Positions 12,101 to 21,394 of a stretch of 64,000 bases of DNA are shown one piece after another. Position 1 is the first letter of the stretch. Each line of letters begins with the position of its first letter. The notes under the pieces were generated by a model. The model saw nothing but the letters and a program-made list of their open reading frames with translations. It was not told where the DNA came from and made no database searches. The DNA comes from Drosophila miranda. Lineage: Eukaryota > Arthropoda > Insecta > Diptera > Drosophilidae. The translations under genes were made by a program, and so were the position numbers. The stretch spans positions 7,006,001-7,070,000 of the forward strand of contig NC_046677.1 in assembly GCF_003369915.1 (NCBI RefSeq). The letters are read 5' to 3'.

Positions 12101-13978
12101 CGAAGGTCATTGGCAATATTCTGCTAAAGTTTTCAGCCATCTCTCCTTTGGCTGGCGATGCTGTCCACAAGTCGCTTAAGGTAATCCCAGAAGGAATTAC
12201 AAAATATCAGAATCGAGCCTTCTTCGTCAATCTCAAGGATGTTGGAGAGTATAAAAACACCTTTGAACTGGAAGTGCCGGAGGACATAGTTCCAGATTCG
12301 CAGCGAGTGGAATTCGGACTTGTAGGCGATCTGCTCGGCCCAGTGATCAAAAACCTAGAGAATCTCCTGAGATTGCCCAGCGGCTGTGGCGTGCAGACCA
12401 TGTTTAGATTGGTTCCCAACTATTTAGTAAGAGACTACCTGAAGAGCATCAAGAAACTAACTCCTGCCATTGAAACACGCATCAAGAGAAACTTACAAGA
12501 AGGCTATCAGAATATGCTGCACTATCGTCACGATGATGGGAGCTTTAGTTCCTTCGGCCCTGGCAAATGGAGAGAGGAAGATCCTGACCGCAAGGGCTCT
12601 ACCTGGCTGACATCCTATGTCTTGCGATCCTTCCGTATTATCAAAGATATCATTTATTTGAATGAGAATTTGTTTACCAGTGCATACAAATTCCTGCTGA
12701 GCCGTCAGGCAGAGAATGGCAGCTTCACCGACGCAGGAGAATACTTCTACGGATCGCAGCGCTCTTCACTGACTCTTACAGCCAACGCCCTGCTGGCACT
12801 ACTCGAGCAGGACAAGAAGAACCAGACAGCCATAGACAAGGCCGTGGCCTATCTGAGTGCCAACACAGAGGAGTCTGAGGAATTGCTGCCCAAATCTATA
12901 GCCGTCTATGCATTGCAAAAATCAAAGGCTCCAGACGCCGCTAAACATGTGGCAAGCCTCAAGGCCCTAGCACAGCAGGAAGACGACCGCACATGGTGGA
13001 CGGAGGACACAGAGAAGCTGCGGGCTTCCAGGGGCTGCCGCCGTTGGTGGTGTTGGGTGTGGAGCCACGACGTGGAGATCACTTCCTATGCGCTCCTCAC
13101 ACTGCTGGAAACAGAGCAGGAGACACCGGACTCGGTTTTGAACACTATCCGCTGGCTAGTGGCGCAGCGCAATAGTTTTGGAGGGTTTGCCTCCAGCCAG
13201 GACACAGTTGTAGGTCTGCAAGCCCTGATCAAGTTCGCTGAGAAGTCGGGCTATGAAGCAGCCAAGTGGGAGGTGAGTGTCTCTAACAAGGGAAAGCGTG
13301 AGAAGACCGAGAAACTGAGCGCCACGGAGGAAAACGATCTGGTGCTGCAGACTGTCGAGTTTCCACAGGGTACCCAGTCGCTGGAGTTCGATGCTAAGGG
13401 CACAGGAGCAGCTCTGATTCAGATTAGCTATCAATACAATGTGGTAGAGAAGGAAACAAAGCCCAGCTTTAAGATACAAACAATTGTCAAGCCAGAATCC
13501 TCGCCAGCCAAGCTGGAACTGAGCGTGTGTGTGGAGTACGTGGAGGAGGGCAAAGCGAAGGCCTCCAACATGGCCATACTAGAGGTATCCTTGCCGTCTG
13601 GGTATACCGCCGATGAAGATAGCTTCAAGGACATAAAAGACATTGAGCGTGTCAGGGTAAGTAGTTCGTCATTCATTGCATTCAGATAGATCGCCTGTAA
13701 CCTAAATTGTTTCGTTCCTTTTGCAGTTGGTGGAAACCAAAAACGGCGATTCTGTGATTGTTGTCTACTTCGAGAATCTGCTGAGGGGTGAACTCAAATG
13801 CATACCCTTCGACGCTTTTAGAACCCATGCGGTGGCCAACCAGAAACCCGCTCCCGTTGTCCTCTACGACTATTATGATACAAACAAGAAGGCCACCGAA
13901 TATTATCAAATAGAATCGAAGCTCTGCGACATTTGCGAAGACTCTGAGTGCAAGGCTACTGTGAGCTATCTTAAGTAG
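9177..13978 (+). CDS. Thioester-containing protein (TEP), copy B, with variant thioester motif
   Basis: Tandem paralogue of the upstream TEP, same strand. Six coding exons: 9177-9265, 9442-10122, 10198-10597, 10658-11531, 11609-13656, 13727-13978. The sum is 4344 nt, or 1447 aa, with all phases agreeing. A second ATG at 9183 is equally possible. Exon 1 encodes a signal peptide. One intron of copy A (between its exons 4 and 5) is absent, so 10658-11531 is a single exon. The N-terminal half is clearly diverged from copy A, while 12043-13954 is almost identical to it. The thioester motif reads GCGVQ at residues 940-944 (12382-12396): the bond-forming Cys and Gln are kept and Glu is replaced by Val. 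The C-terminus ends ECKATVSYLK, losing the terminal Cys of copy A. The frame is open throughout, so it looks functional. No AATAAA follows within ~250 bp. Confidence 0.9.
12043..13954 (+). repeat. Gene-conversion segment, TEP copy B member
   Basis: Partner of 6289-8200. The last intron is nearly identical too (three differences noticed), which excludes purifying selection on protein as the reason for the similarity. The right boundary lies a few codons before the two different stop codons. Confidence 0.9.
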
Positions 13979-14254
13979 AGTTCCTGTCGTAATCATGCCC
14001 AGCGCCACATGACGATACACTTTTAATTTCTAACGAAAGATAAGAAACTGCCAATCATCAATTCCTTTTATTTTCAAAACATTTTTGTGGTTTTATTGGT
14101 TTTAAATGGTGTGTTTAAGTCGAAAATCCCTTTAATGAAGGAGGACGACTCTGGAATGCAAGCTATGTGTATAATTTCATTCGTCTAAGATGGTTTTAAG
14201 AATGTAAGCCGCGTCAGTCATTACGTTTCCGGGAGCTGCTCTGCCGGATTGTGT

Positions 14255-14480
14255 TATATATTCGATACTCAAAGAGTATAGGAGAAGTGAGAACCCAGAA
14301 GTGAGCACCCAGAAGTGAGCACCCAAAAGTGAGCGTTTTCGACCCCATAGAGTATATAAAGTATATTATTGATCAGCATCAATAGCCGATGACGGAGTAT
14401 CGGGTATAAACGTAGAGCCGTGGCCCTAGTGGCGGCTCTCAACGTTCCCGCTTGCTTTGTCTGTTTTTGAGCTTTGAGGA
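14255..14480 (+). mobile_element. DINE-1/INE-1-type Helitron fragment
   Basis: The left part reads TATATTCGATACTCAAAGAG and the right part GAGTATCGGGTATA (near 14394), the two subterminal inverted sequences of the family. Shared internal text (GACCCCATAGAGTATAT, GATCAGCATCAATAGCC) also occurs in the longer element at 19.93-21.16 kb. A hairpin lies at 14414-14439 with a perfect 7-bp stem (AGAGCCG/CGGCTCT), typical of a Helitron 3' end. Most of the internal sequence is deleted. Confidence 0.75.
14283..14336 (+). repeat. 14-bp minisatellite inside DINE-1 fragment
   Basis: About 3.5 copies of GTGAGCACCCAGAA with single-base variants, inside the DINE-1 fragment. Confidence 0.7.
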
Positions 14481-15149
14481 GTTCAACGAATGTGCAATCA
14501 AAAAGGCATGCGCCTGAGTCGCCCTCCCATGCGCCCCGAACTGAGGTTCTATCAGCGGCGATACTTAGATAATCTGAAACAGCACACTCTAGCAGCAATG
14601 TCTGAGCGCATGATTGGTCTGACCGAACTCTCGACTTAGTCTGGGTTTTCCTGATCTTCCTTTCCTGTGTTATTTGCTTAGTGGTATCAACTACGTAGAG
14701 ACTACAACTCCCACAGCTGCAGTATGAAAAATTATCCTTTTTTACATGATTTTTCTATGGACATGCCTCTAAATGGCATTTCTACATGACTTTTACATGG
14801 TTTTAGCCAGAACGGAGAATAAGTTCATTAAATAGCAAGTTTTGTTTTTTGTTTTCCCCGTAATTGTTGGCCCGATCAGTACTTGTCATGGCTAATGACA
14901 ACTCGCCAAGACTTTCGGGTATTAGCACAAATAGCCAGGCGGTGAAGAAAGAGTTTGACCTCCAGTCCGACAAGCGCCTATTACAGTCTAAAAAGTGCCC
15001 ATCAGATTGTAATTGTTAAATAATTAACTGTTTTTAGCAATTTTCCGAATATTAAAAAGCATACCAACAACAATTAAAGGTAATCGGTTTTTTTTTGTTC
15101 CTAACTCGCTTTTAAGCCTTGAGAGCTTAAATGAATTCTACAATATTTT

Positions 15150-15484
15150 CACAGATGACTTGATGGATTTGTTTCGATTATTTATATTGTATGTTGGGCC
15201 AATCACAATACCCTAGGAATACCAAATATAGCTGTCAAGATCTTGTAATATTTTCTACTGCTGTATATTTTCAGTTGCTCATCACACTCCGACTAGCACG
15301 GAACAAAAAATTTTGTTTAGTTTAGAGCTTCGGTTTGGTTTTCGGGTTTCAGTGTCGTAACAACTTTGACTTTTCTCACAAAATTAAAAAATTAAAGTTT
15401 TTTTTTAATATTTTCCAGAAATTTTACGGATCGAAAATGTGCTACCCTTGTGGATCCTGCGGACCCTGTGGATCATGCGGTCCC
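15150..15484 (+). repeat. Duplicated gene unit (left copy): promoter region and start of Mst-like gene
   Basis: Upstream sequence, 5' leader and first codons of the Cys-rich gene at 15437 are repeated, in the same orientation, at 63694-64000. Differences are a handful of substitutions plus small deletions in the leader, for example loss of about 15 bp (GTCGTAACAACTTTGAC-like) and of CCAGAAAT. The right copy runs off the window, so the full extent is unknown. Confidence 0.9.
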
Positions 15485-15747
15485 TGTGGAACTACCTGTC
15501 CGTGCTGTGGCCCGCACAGTCCCCCATGCGGAGCTCCCTCGCCCATTCCATGTTCTCCGGCGCCGGGCTGTTGCTGTCCCCCGTTGCCCGAGGGCGGCAT
15601 ACCCGATCCACGGGTCTGGAACTATTGGAACACCCCGCTAACCTATCCATGTGAGTTCTCGTCCGCCTTAGGAATGGACCTCTACCTGTATCTGTATCTG
15701 CATCCCGTATTCATGCTTATCCTCCTCTTCCCACAGGTGGCTTCTAG
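15437..15747 (+). CDS. Cys/Gly/Pro-rich male-specific sperm protein (Mst84D/Mst87F-like)
   Basis: Predicted 74-aa protein from two exons, 15437-15650 and 15737-15747; the second adds only the end of a Cys codon, Gly and Phe before TAG. It begins MCYPCGSCGPCGSCGPCG, the CGP-repeat signature of the Drosophila Mst(3)CGP family, structural proteins of the sperm tail made from translationally delayed spermatocyte mRNAs. About 16 cysteines lie in the first 50 residues, then a non-repetitive tail (PDPRVWNYWNTPLTYPC). No exact copy of the family's translational control element (ACATCNAAATTT) was seen in the leader. Reading on without splicing would give a longer, atypical tail. The gene is duplicated at the right edge of the window. 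Confidence 0.75.
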
Positions 15748-16349
15748 GATCGGACTAGCTCTCACCCTGGTCTAGGAGTGGGCTAGGAGGAAGCACACAC
15801 TCTTCGATAAAACACTCCATCCCGTGTCCTCGACCATTCCAAGCTTTAATCAAAACAAAAAAGCAGTTTGGGATTCCAATGACACGGACATGTTGGCGAA
15901 GTATTTGTTGGGCACATTTCTGATGGTAACTAAATTGGTAACTAAAATCGGCAAGGAACCCAGTGGCACCACTCGTCAGAGGTCTTTCAAAGAATGGAGA
16001 ACATCGACGGAGAGGAGAACGCTGCTCAGGCTTCTTTCAGTCTTTCTCTCAATTTTGGTAGAAGTTTGGGCACCTTTTTGGCAATAAATTCACTAAAAAG
16101 TTATGTTCTTTATTATTTTAGCATTATTCAGCATATATGTACAATGTTCATTTTAGAGAGTGTTGTAACACCTGGTATCAAACGATCAAGGATATTACTC
16201 GTATAGCGATTAAACGTTAAAAATGCCATGCGTGCCATGGCTTCCTATGATCGGAAAAATTTCCTGGTTTTGATGGAGACATTCATCGGAGTTGGAATCG
16301 AAACGTCAAATAAAAACATAAAAGCAAAAGGAAATTCTTTTAATTTCTC
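15748..16349. other. Intergenic, no gene recognised
   Basis: 3' flank of the Mst-like gene. Short open frames exist but lack coding character. AATAAA at 16085 could serve as a polyadenylation signal for an upstream transcript. Confidence 0.4.
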
Positions 16350-16369
16350 TTGTATTTTGTGGTTACTCC

Positions 16370-16770
16370 AATCTTCCTCGACGGTGTGCCATCGGCGACC
16401 ATCAGAATTAGCATCAGCCACGCAGGACGGAATCTGCTCCACCAGCAGCATCAGATGCCACGTAGATCTGTATGTCAAATGGCGGCCACGCTGGTCTCCC
16501 GCCAAGAGGAGACGCTACCACACGGGGGAACAGCCCCGTCTATAGTTTCCGATGATGGTAGCAAGATGGTGATGCTGTCAGCCAGTTCATCCTGCAGCAA
16601 CCTGCTGGATAACGCACAATTCAAGAAGCTCAGGGACGTGCACAAGTATTTGCGTTCGTTGCAGCACATACCAATGCCACATGAGCCGTCGTTTTTCGTC
16701 AAGTTTGTTGTTCCATTACCAGAGCCCTTGACCATATACGGGTCCACCGACAGGCCACACAATGCAGATT
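16370..16770 (+). pseudogene. Coding-like segment, unidentified gene or remnant
   Basis: An open frame here has typical Drosophila codon use and a protein-like product: a Ser-rich stretch (MLSASSSCSNLLDNAQFKKL), then HKYLRSLQHIPMPHEPSFF and VVPLPEPLTIYGSTDRP. Upstream there is no good start codon in this frame near a plausible 5' end, so the segment looks like an internal or truncated exon. Downstream, 16853-16969 and 16999-17126 are flanked by AG/GT signals and stay open, but no choice of phases joins all three cleanly. The product is not recognised. It may be a decayed gene, a lineage-specific gene with missed exons, or a transposed fragment. Confidence 0.35.
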
Positions 16771-17320
16771 ACATATTGGTTTTTTACTTATTAAATTTTA
16801 AATATTTGAACAGTTTCAAAAACTAAAATATTGAATTGATTTTTCTTGCAAGTTCTAGAGCGCAGAATACTTTTTCAGATGAAGGATCAGATCAGATGTG
16901 TACGTCAGTTCTGGCCCGTCCACAGCATAATTTGGAGGTTTTTCACACTGAAAAAAAAGGGTAAGCAATTTTTGAAACGTACACATTTCCCCTTCAGGTG
17001 TCGCCTTTGGTAATTACATGTGGCAGCCCGGATCGCAGCCCCTCAGCAACACTGATCTCAGATCAAGATGCCAGATCTGCCAGATATGCATACATATATT
17101 ATCCAACCCGCTAAATACATTAGAACGTACTTAAAATGTAGCAAATGTGTAGTTGGCGTGTAGTTACAATTTCTAGAAATGCATTTAGTGGAAATTGTTG
17201 CACACTGTTTTTGCTTAAACCTTATTTTATAAGCAATGCATTAAAGATGAAAACTTTAATTTAACCAGTCTTGCAGGAAATTGATTTAATAAATGGATAA
17301 AATTATGATTTTAGAGCTGA

Positions 17321-17394
17321 GGGTAATAGTGGCGCCACTCGATAGTTTTGAATGGAATGAGTTAAAACATCGATAGTATCGATAGTGGACCAGC
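17321..17394 (+). repeat. Dispersed ~65-bp repeat containing a TATCGATA (DRE) motif, copy 1
   Basis: The sequence includes ATAGTGGCGCCA and GATAGTTTTGAATGGAATGA followed by ATCGATAGTATCGATAG. It matches 23460-23526 and, in part, 26335-26375. TATCGATA is the binding site of DREF, common at Drosophila housekeeping promoters. Confidence 0.7.
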
Positions 17395-17449
17395 TGATGT
17401 ATTTTGTAATATTTTTTTTATATTTTGTGGTGATTTTTTTACACACAAG

Positions 17450-17930
17450 AATGGAAGGTAAAAAAGGACAAAATTTGTCTTCCCACGTCCCTCCAGCGGA
17501 TCCGGATTGTTCGTGCAAAGAAGGCGCGTCCTAGAGTCCGTGCCGGCCCGTAACTGGTAAGGCCTACCTTCTAACCACTTTTTTTTAAACTGCAATATCA
17601 AGATATTGCATTAGAAACAAATTTAATTTCAATTTTCGTTCGACCATAACCCAGAAATATGCATATAGTGTATATATATGTGTGTATTCTGAAGCAGCAA
17701 TGTGGTCTTCTCACCTCTCTCCGGCGGGCATGCATTCGGATTGTTTGCGCAAAGAGGGGCCGTCCCAGGGACCGGGGCGGCCCGCCACTGGTAAGTCTTC
17801 TGTGTTGCCACTTGCTACCTACTAACCATTTTTTTTTAACCTGCAGCAAAGACTATGCAATACCAAGATATTGCATCAGAAAAAAATGTTATTTCAAAGC
17901 CCAGAAATATGTATGTAGTTGTGTATGTGT
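17450..17930 (+). repeat. Degenerate tandem duplication, unit about 235-265 bp
   Basis: Two diverged units share CGGATTGTT, GCGCAAAGA-like, CCACTGGTAAG/CTAACCA(C/T)TTTTTTTT, AAGATATTGCAT and CCCAGAAATATG blocks in the same order. The offset grows from 234 to about 265 bp, so indels have accumulated. No open frame spans either unit. Confidence 0.6.
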
Positions 17931-19930
17931 GTTCTCATCAATGTGCTGAATCTAGCCCAAGAAATGTAGTTGTTTTTGCCATTTTGCGGCCTAGAAGGTT
18001 CGTTAGGCGTCGCTAAAAATTGTATTTGTTGCTAAAACATTTTGGAATTGTGAAGGAGTACGCTCTTGCTTCTACGGCTTGTTTCTGGTCGAATATGTGT
18101 ATGAGCTCCTCGGGGAATTCACATTATTTGCTTCGCTCCTAGTGTTACTATTTTATTAGTTTCGCGTACTGCCTAGGGATACGGTACACTGGAAATTATT
18201 AGAGGGTAGAAGGTAGAATCTACCATGACCTATCATGACCCTGAAAAGCCGAGATAATTCATAATAATAATCCCTGGAGTGTCCTGTATTCGCTAGCCTA
18301 CTTTGTTCCCGGGCGGCATGGTTCGCCAATTAACGTACTTTTCTACCACATAGCCATAGTAACAAATATTTTTGTATACACTAAATTCATTTAAACGCAT
18401 ACTTGCCAAAACTATTAAGAACCCTCAAATCAAAATTAAATTGACCGAATATACTAAAAATAACCATACAAATAGATAATATAAATATAAATAATTACAA
18501 ATACATACATAAGTAATAGAGCATATAGTAATAACTAAAAAGCAATATAGATAGATAATATAGATTTTAGTTAACTGAAAATAGAAAATTATACCGCAAT
18601 ATTTACTTCTTCTTTCTTTCTCCAGGGATTTGCAGAAGCATCAATGTACATATTCGGTCCTGTTGGCCAACGGGGCCAGAATAGGTATTAGGTATTAATC
18701 CCACACCTTGGCTATGAACACGTTTAGTCACATTGATTTTCTGGGACCACAATTTAGTTCTCGAAACACCAAGAGGAGAAAGAAAAACTGGGGCTAGTCT
18801 GCCGATTGAAAGAAATGGGTTCTCCGGATCTTTCTTTGCTTAATCTTTCGCCAATCACCCTGAACGGTTGGTTAAATTATGGGGAGTTTCCTTTGCGTTT
18901 TAAACTCATTCGTAACATTCTTCTTGAAACCAACATACCTAAAAACTAATTTTGTATTCCCCATACTTAATAATCAGCACGTATACCTTTTATCCATAAT
19001 AGGCAGAGATCGGCAGTATAATTTTAGATGAATTATTTATGATTAACAAACTAGTGCCTGGTTGTAGCAGCAGCACAAAAATGAATGTGCCTAGTTTTAA
19101 ACGCTGAAAAAAATAAATGTTTGCCTATGCTTGCCGCATCTTGGTATTGTATAGTCCTTGCCAGCAGGCAGCGCAATAGCGCGTGTCCCTCGGATTAGTA
19201 TGTTTTAAGTCTTATACCTCGCTAAGACGGTACACTGTCAAAAGACTCACCAATGGAGTGCCATTCATCCCATTGACACGTAGGTGGTACGGGATTGGGA
19301 TTATGGGTAGAGTATGTACTATCTAGATCCGCCATATTTCGTATTCCGGCGAATTTCCCAAGCTACTGCAATCGATATTGTATAATTTAGTGGTTATGGA
19401 GTGCGACCCTCGAGAAGATAGCGGCAGCTCGAGAAGCGCCATCCCAGATATGTTGATAATTATGTATTACTTGTCCAATTCATTGGGTAGCGATAAGACG
19501 ACGCCCCTTTGAGATTGTTTAGATGTTTGCCCATGCTAACAGATACATTTCACTCACACGATGAGCCCCCTTGATAGGAGTATGTCGTATCTGCTGACTA
19601 CTGTGCCGTGCCGGCAATTTCCCCGCCTAATTGTTTGTCTCTATTGATAAGGTTTTTTTAAGTTGTATTTTTTATGTTTACGGCGCCTTTGTTAGTTGGG
19701 ATTGTTGTGATGGGCGGAGGAACTCTGTCAGATGAAGCTGTGAAAGTCAGTATTTCATTGACTCGTCAGACCTTTCCACTAATTGGTACAGACGAATATA
19801 TACTATGTATACATACATGCATTGTATCCAATTAGGACATACTTCGCGAATCGCTAAAAATAGGAATGCATACAAACATATGTATTTATATTCGTTATTC
19901 TCTGCGAAAATTTGCATGTAAATAAGTTTT

Positions 19931-21163
19931 TTATACCCGATACTCAAAATTAGTATTGGGGTATATTAGATTTGTGGTAAAAGTGGATGTGTGTAACGTC
20001 CAGAAGGAATCGTTTCCGACCCCATAAAGTATATATATTCTTGATCAGCATCAATAGCCGAGTCGATTGAGCCCTGCCTGTCTGTCCGTCCGTCCGTCTG
20101 TCAGTCTGTCCGTCCCCTTCAGCGCCTAGTGCTCAAAGACTATAAGAGCTAGAGCAACGATGTTTTGGATCCAGACTTCTGTGGTATGTCACTGCTACAA
20201 AAATATTTCAAAACTTCGCCCCGCCCACTTCCGCCCCCACAAAGGACGAAAATCTGTGGCATCCACAATTTTAAAGATATGAGAAAACCAAAAACGTAGA
20301 ATTGTAGAGAATGACCATATCATTAAGACTGCGGAATCTGAATTGGATCGTATTATTATTATAGCCAGCATCAAGAAAACAATTTCATTTTTTCTCGCCC
20401 TGTCTCTCTCTAACACACACGTAGCATAGGCGGCTTTGCTTAGAGTAAAACATTAGCGCCAAGATCTCAGAGACTACAAAAGCTAGAGCAACCAAATTTG
20501 GTATCCACACTCCTAATATATCGGACCGAGACGAGTTTTTTTCAAAATTTCGCCACACCCCCTTCCGCCAACACAAAGGACGAAAATCTGTTGCATCCAC
20601 AATATTGCACATTCGAGAAAACTAAAAACGCAGAATCATAGATAATGACCATATCTATCAGATTGCTGAATCTGGATCAGATCAGATCATTTTTATAGCC
20701 AATAGGAAGGACGAAAATCTGGGGATATTCAAAAATCTCAGAGACTATTAAGGCTAGAGTAACCAAATTTGGTATCCGCACTCCTGTTAGATCTTACTAT
20801 AAAACGTGTATCTCAAAATTTCGCCCCACCCCCTTCCGCCCACACAAAGGACGAAAATCTGTTGCATCCACAATATTGCACATTCGAGAAAACTAAAAAC
20901 GCAGAATCATAGATAATGACCATATCTATCAGATTGCTGAATCTGGATCAGATCAGATCATTTTTATAGCCAATAGGAACAAATCAATTTGCAGTGGCTA
21001 CGCAGCGCCCGACGTCACGCTCAGACTGATTTTCTGTCTCTCTCGCACGCACTCTTTGTCGTGTCGTTTAATATTAGCGGCGTCTGCCGGAGGAGAGCCA
21101 TACTGACTTAGTATCGGGTATAACCGTAGAGTTGCGGTGTCCGCAGCAACTCACAACGTTCCC
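19931..21163 (+). mobile_element. DINE-1/INE-1-type Helitron (ISY/SGM-like)
   Basis: Subterminal inverted sequences TATACCCGATACT (19932-19944) and AGTATCGGGTATA (21110-21122) are perfect complements. A (GTCY)n microsatellite core lies at about 20077-20114, a hallmark of DINE-1. The right end carries a hairpin at 21130-21151 (AGTTGC...GCAACT). The element has no coding capacity, as is usual for this non-autonomous family. Internally two ~271-bp units are tandemly repeated (20464-20734 and 20735-20979). It ends about 100 bp beyond the Ent2 polyadenylation signal, so it lies just downstream of that gene. Confidence 0.85.
20464..20979 (+). repeat. 271-bp tandem duplication within the DINE-1 element
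   Basis: The units start ATCTCAGAGACTA at 20464 and 20735 and share the GGACGAAAATCTGTTGCATC and CTGGATCAGATCAGATCATT blocks at a constant offset of 271. A third, diverged version of the same block begins near 20141. Confidence 0.85.
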
Positions 21164-21254
21164 CCTCGTTTTTTGCTGTAATCTTTAAGAATGAAACACA
21201 AATCTATTTGCGTGTAAAATGCAGCATCTGTTTTGTAAATAACCAGTACAAATC

Positions 21255-21260
21255 TTTATT
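21255..21260 (-). terminator. Polyadenylation signal of Ent2
   Basis: TTTATT on the + strand (AATAAA on the minus strand) lies 135 nt downstream of the Ent2 stop codon. Confidence 0.6.
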
Positions 21261-21394
21261 ATTCAATGAAGTTAGTATAAAATGAGTAGTCACAACGAAA
21301 ATAAATTCAATGAAGGTCAATAATATATGATACGAATTTAACAAGATCATTTTAGTATATGTCAGCATGCTATGTATTGAAGCTATGACCGAGG

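Larger units (their letters stand above)
13979..15149. other. Intergenic region with DINE-1 fragment, no gene
   Basis: Holds the presumed 3'UTR of TEP copy B, a DINE-1 fragment (14255-14480) and AT-rich sequence up to the duplicated Mst-like gene unit that starts near 15150. No coding potential was recognised. Confidence 0.5.
17127..19930. other. AT-rich accessory region, no gene
   Basis: No coding exon recognised in 2.8 kb. It holds a dispersed DRE-containing repeat (17321-17394), a degenerate tandem duplication (17450-17930) and, from about 18.1 to 19.7 kb, anonymous sequence that may be old transposon debris: the string ACGGTACACTG occurs near 18180 and again near 19228. No terminal repeats or coding domains support a specific element. 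Confidence 0.45.

Noticed and set aside
16228..16545. 105-codon frame starting MRAMASYDRKNF
   Set aside because: Overlaps the better coding-like frame in a different phase and shows frame-shadow composition.
18600..19700. Possible solo LTR or retrotransposon end
   Set aside because: Repeated ACGGTACACTG and anonymous sequence hinted at this, but no direct terminal repeats, primer-binding site or coding domain could be found.
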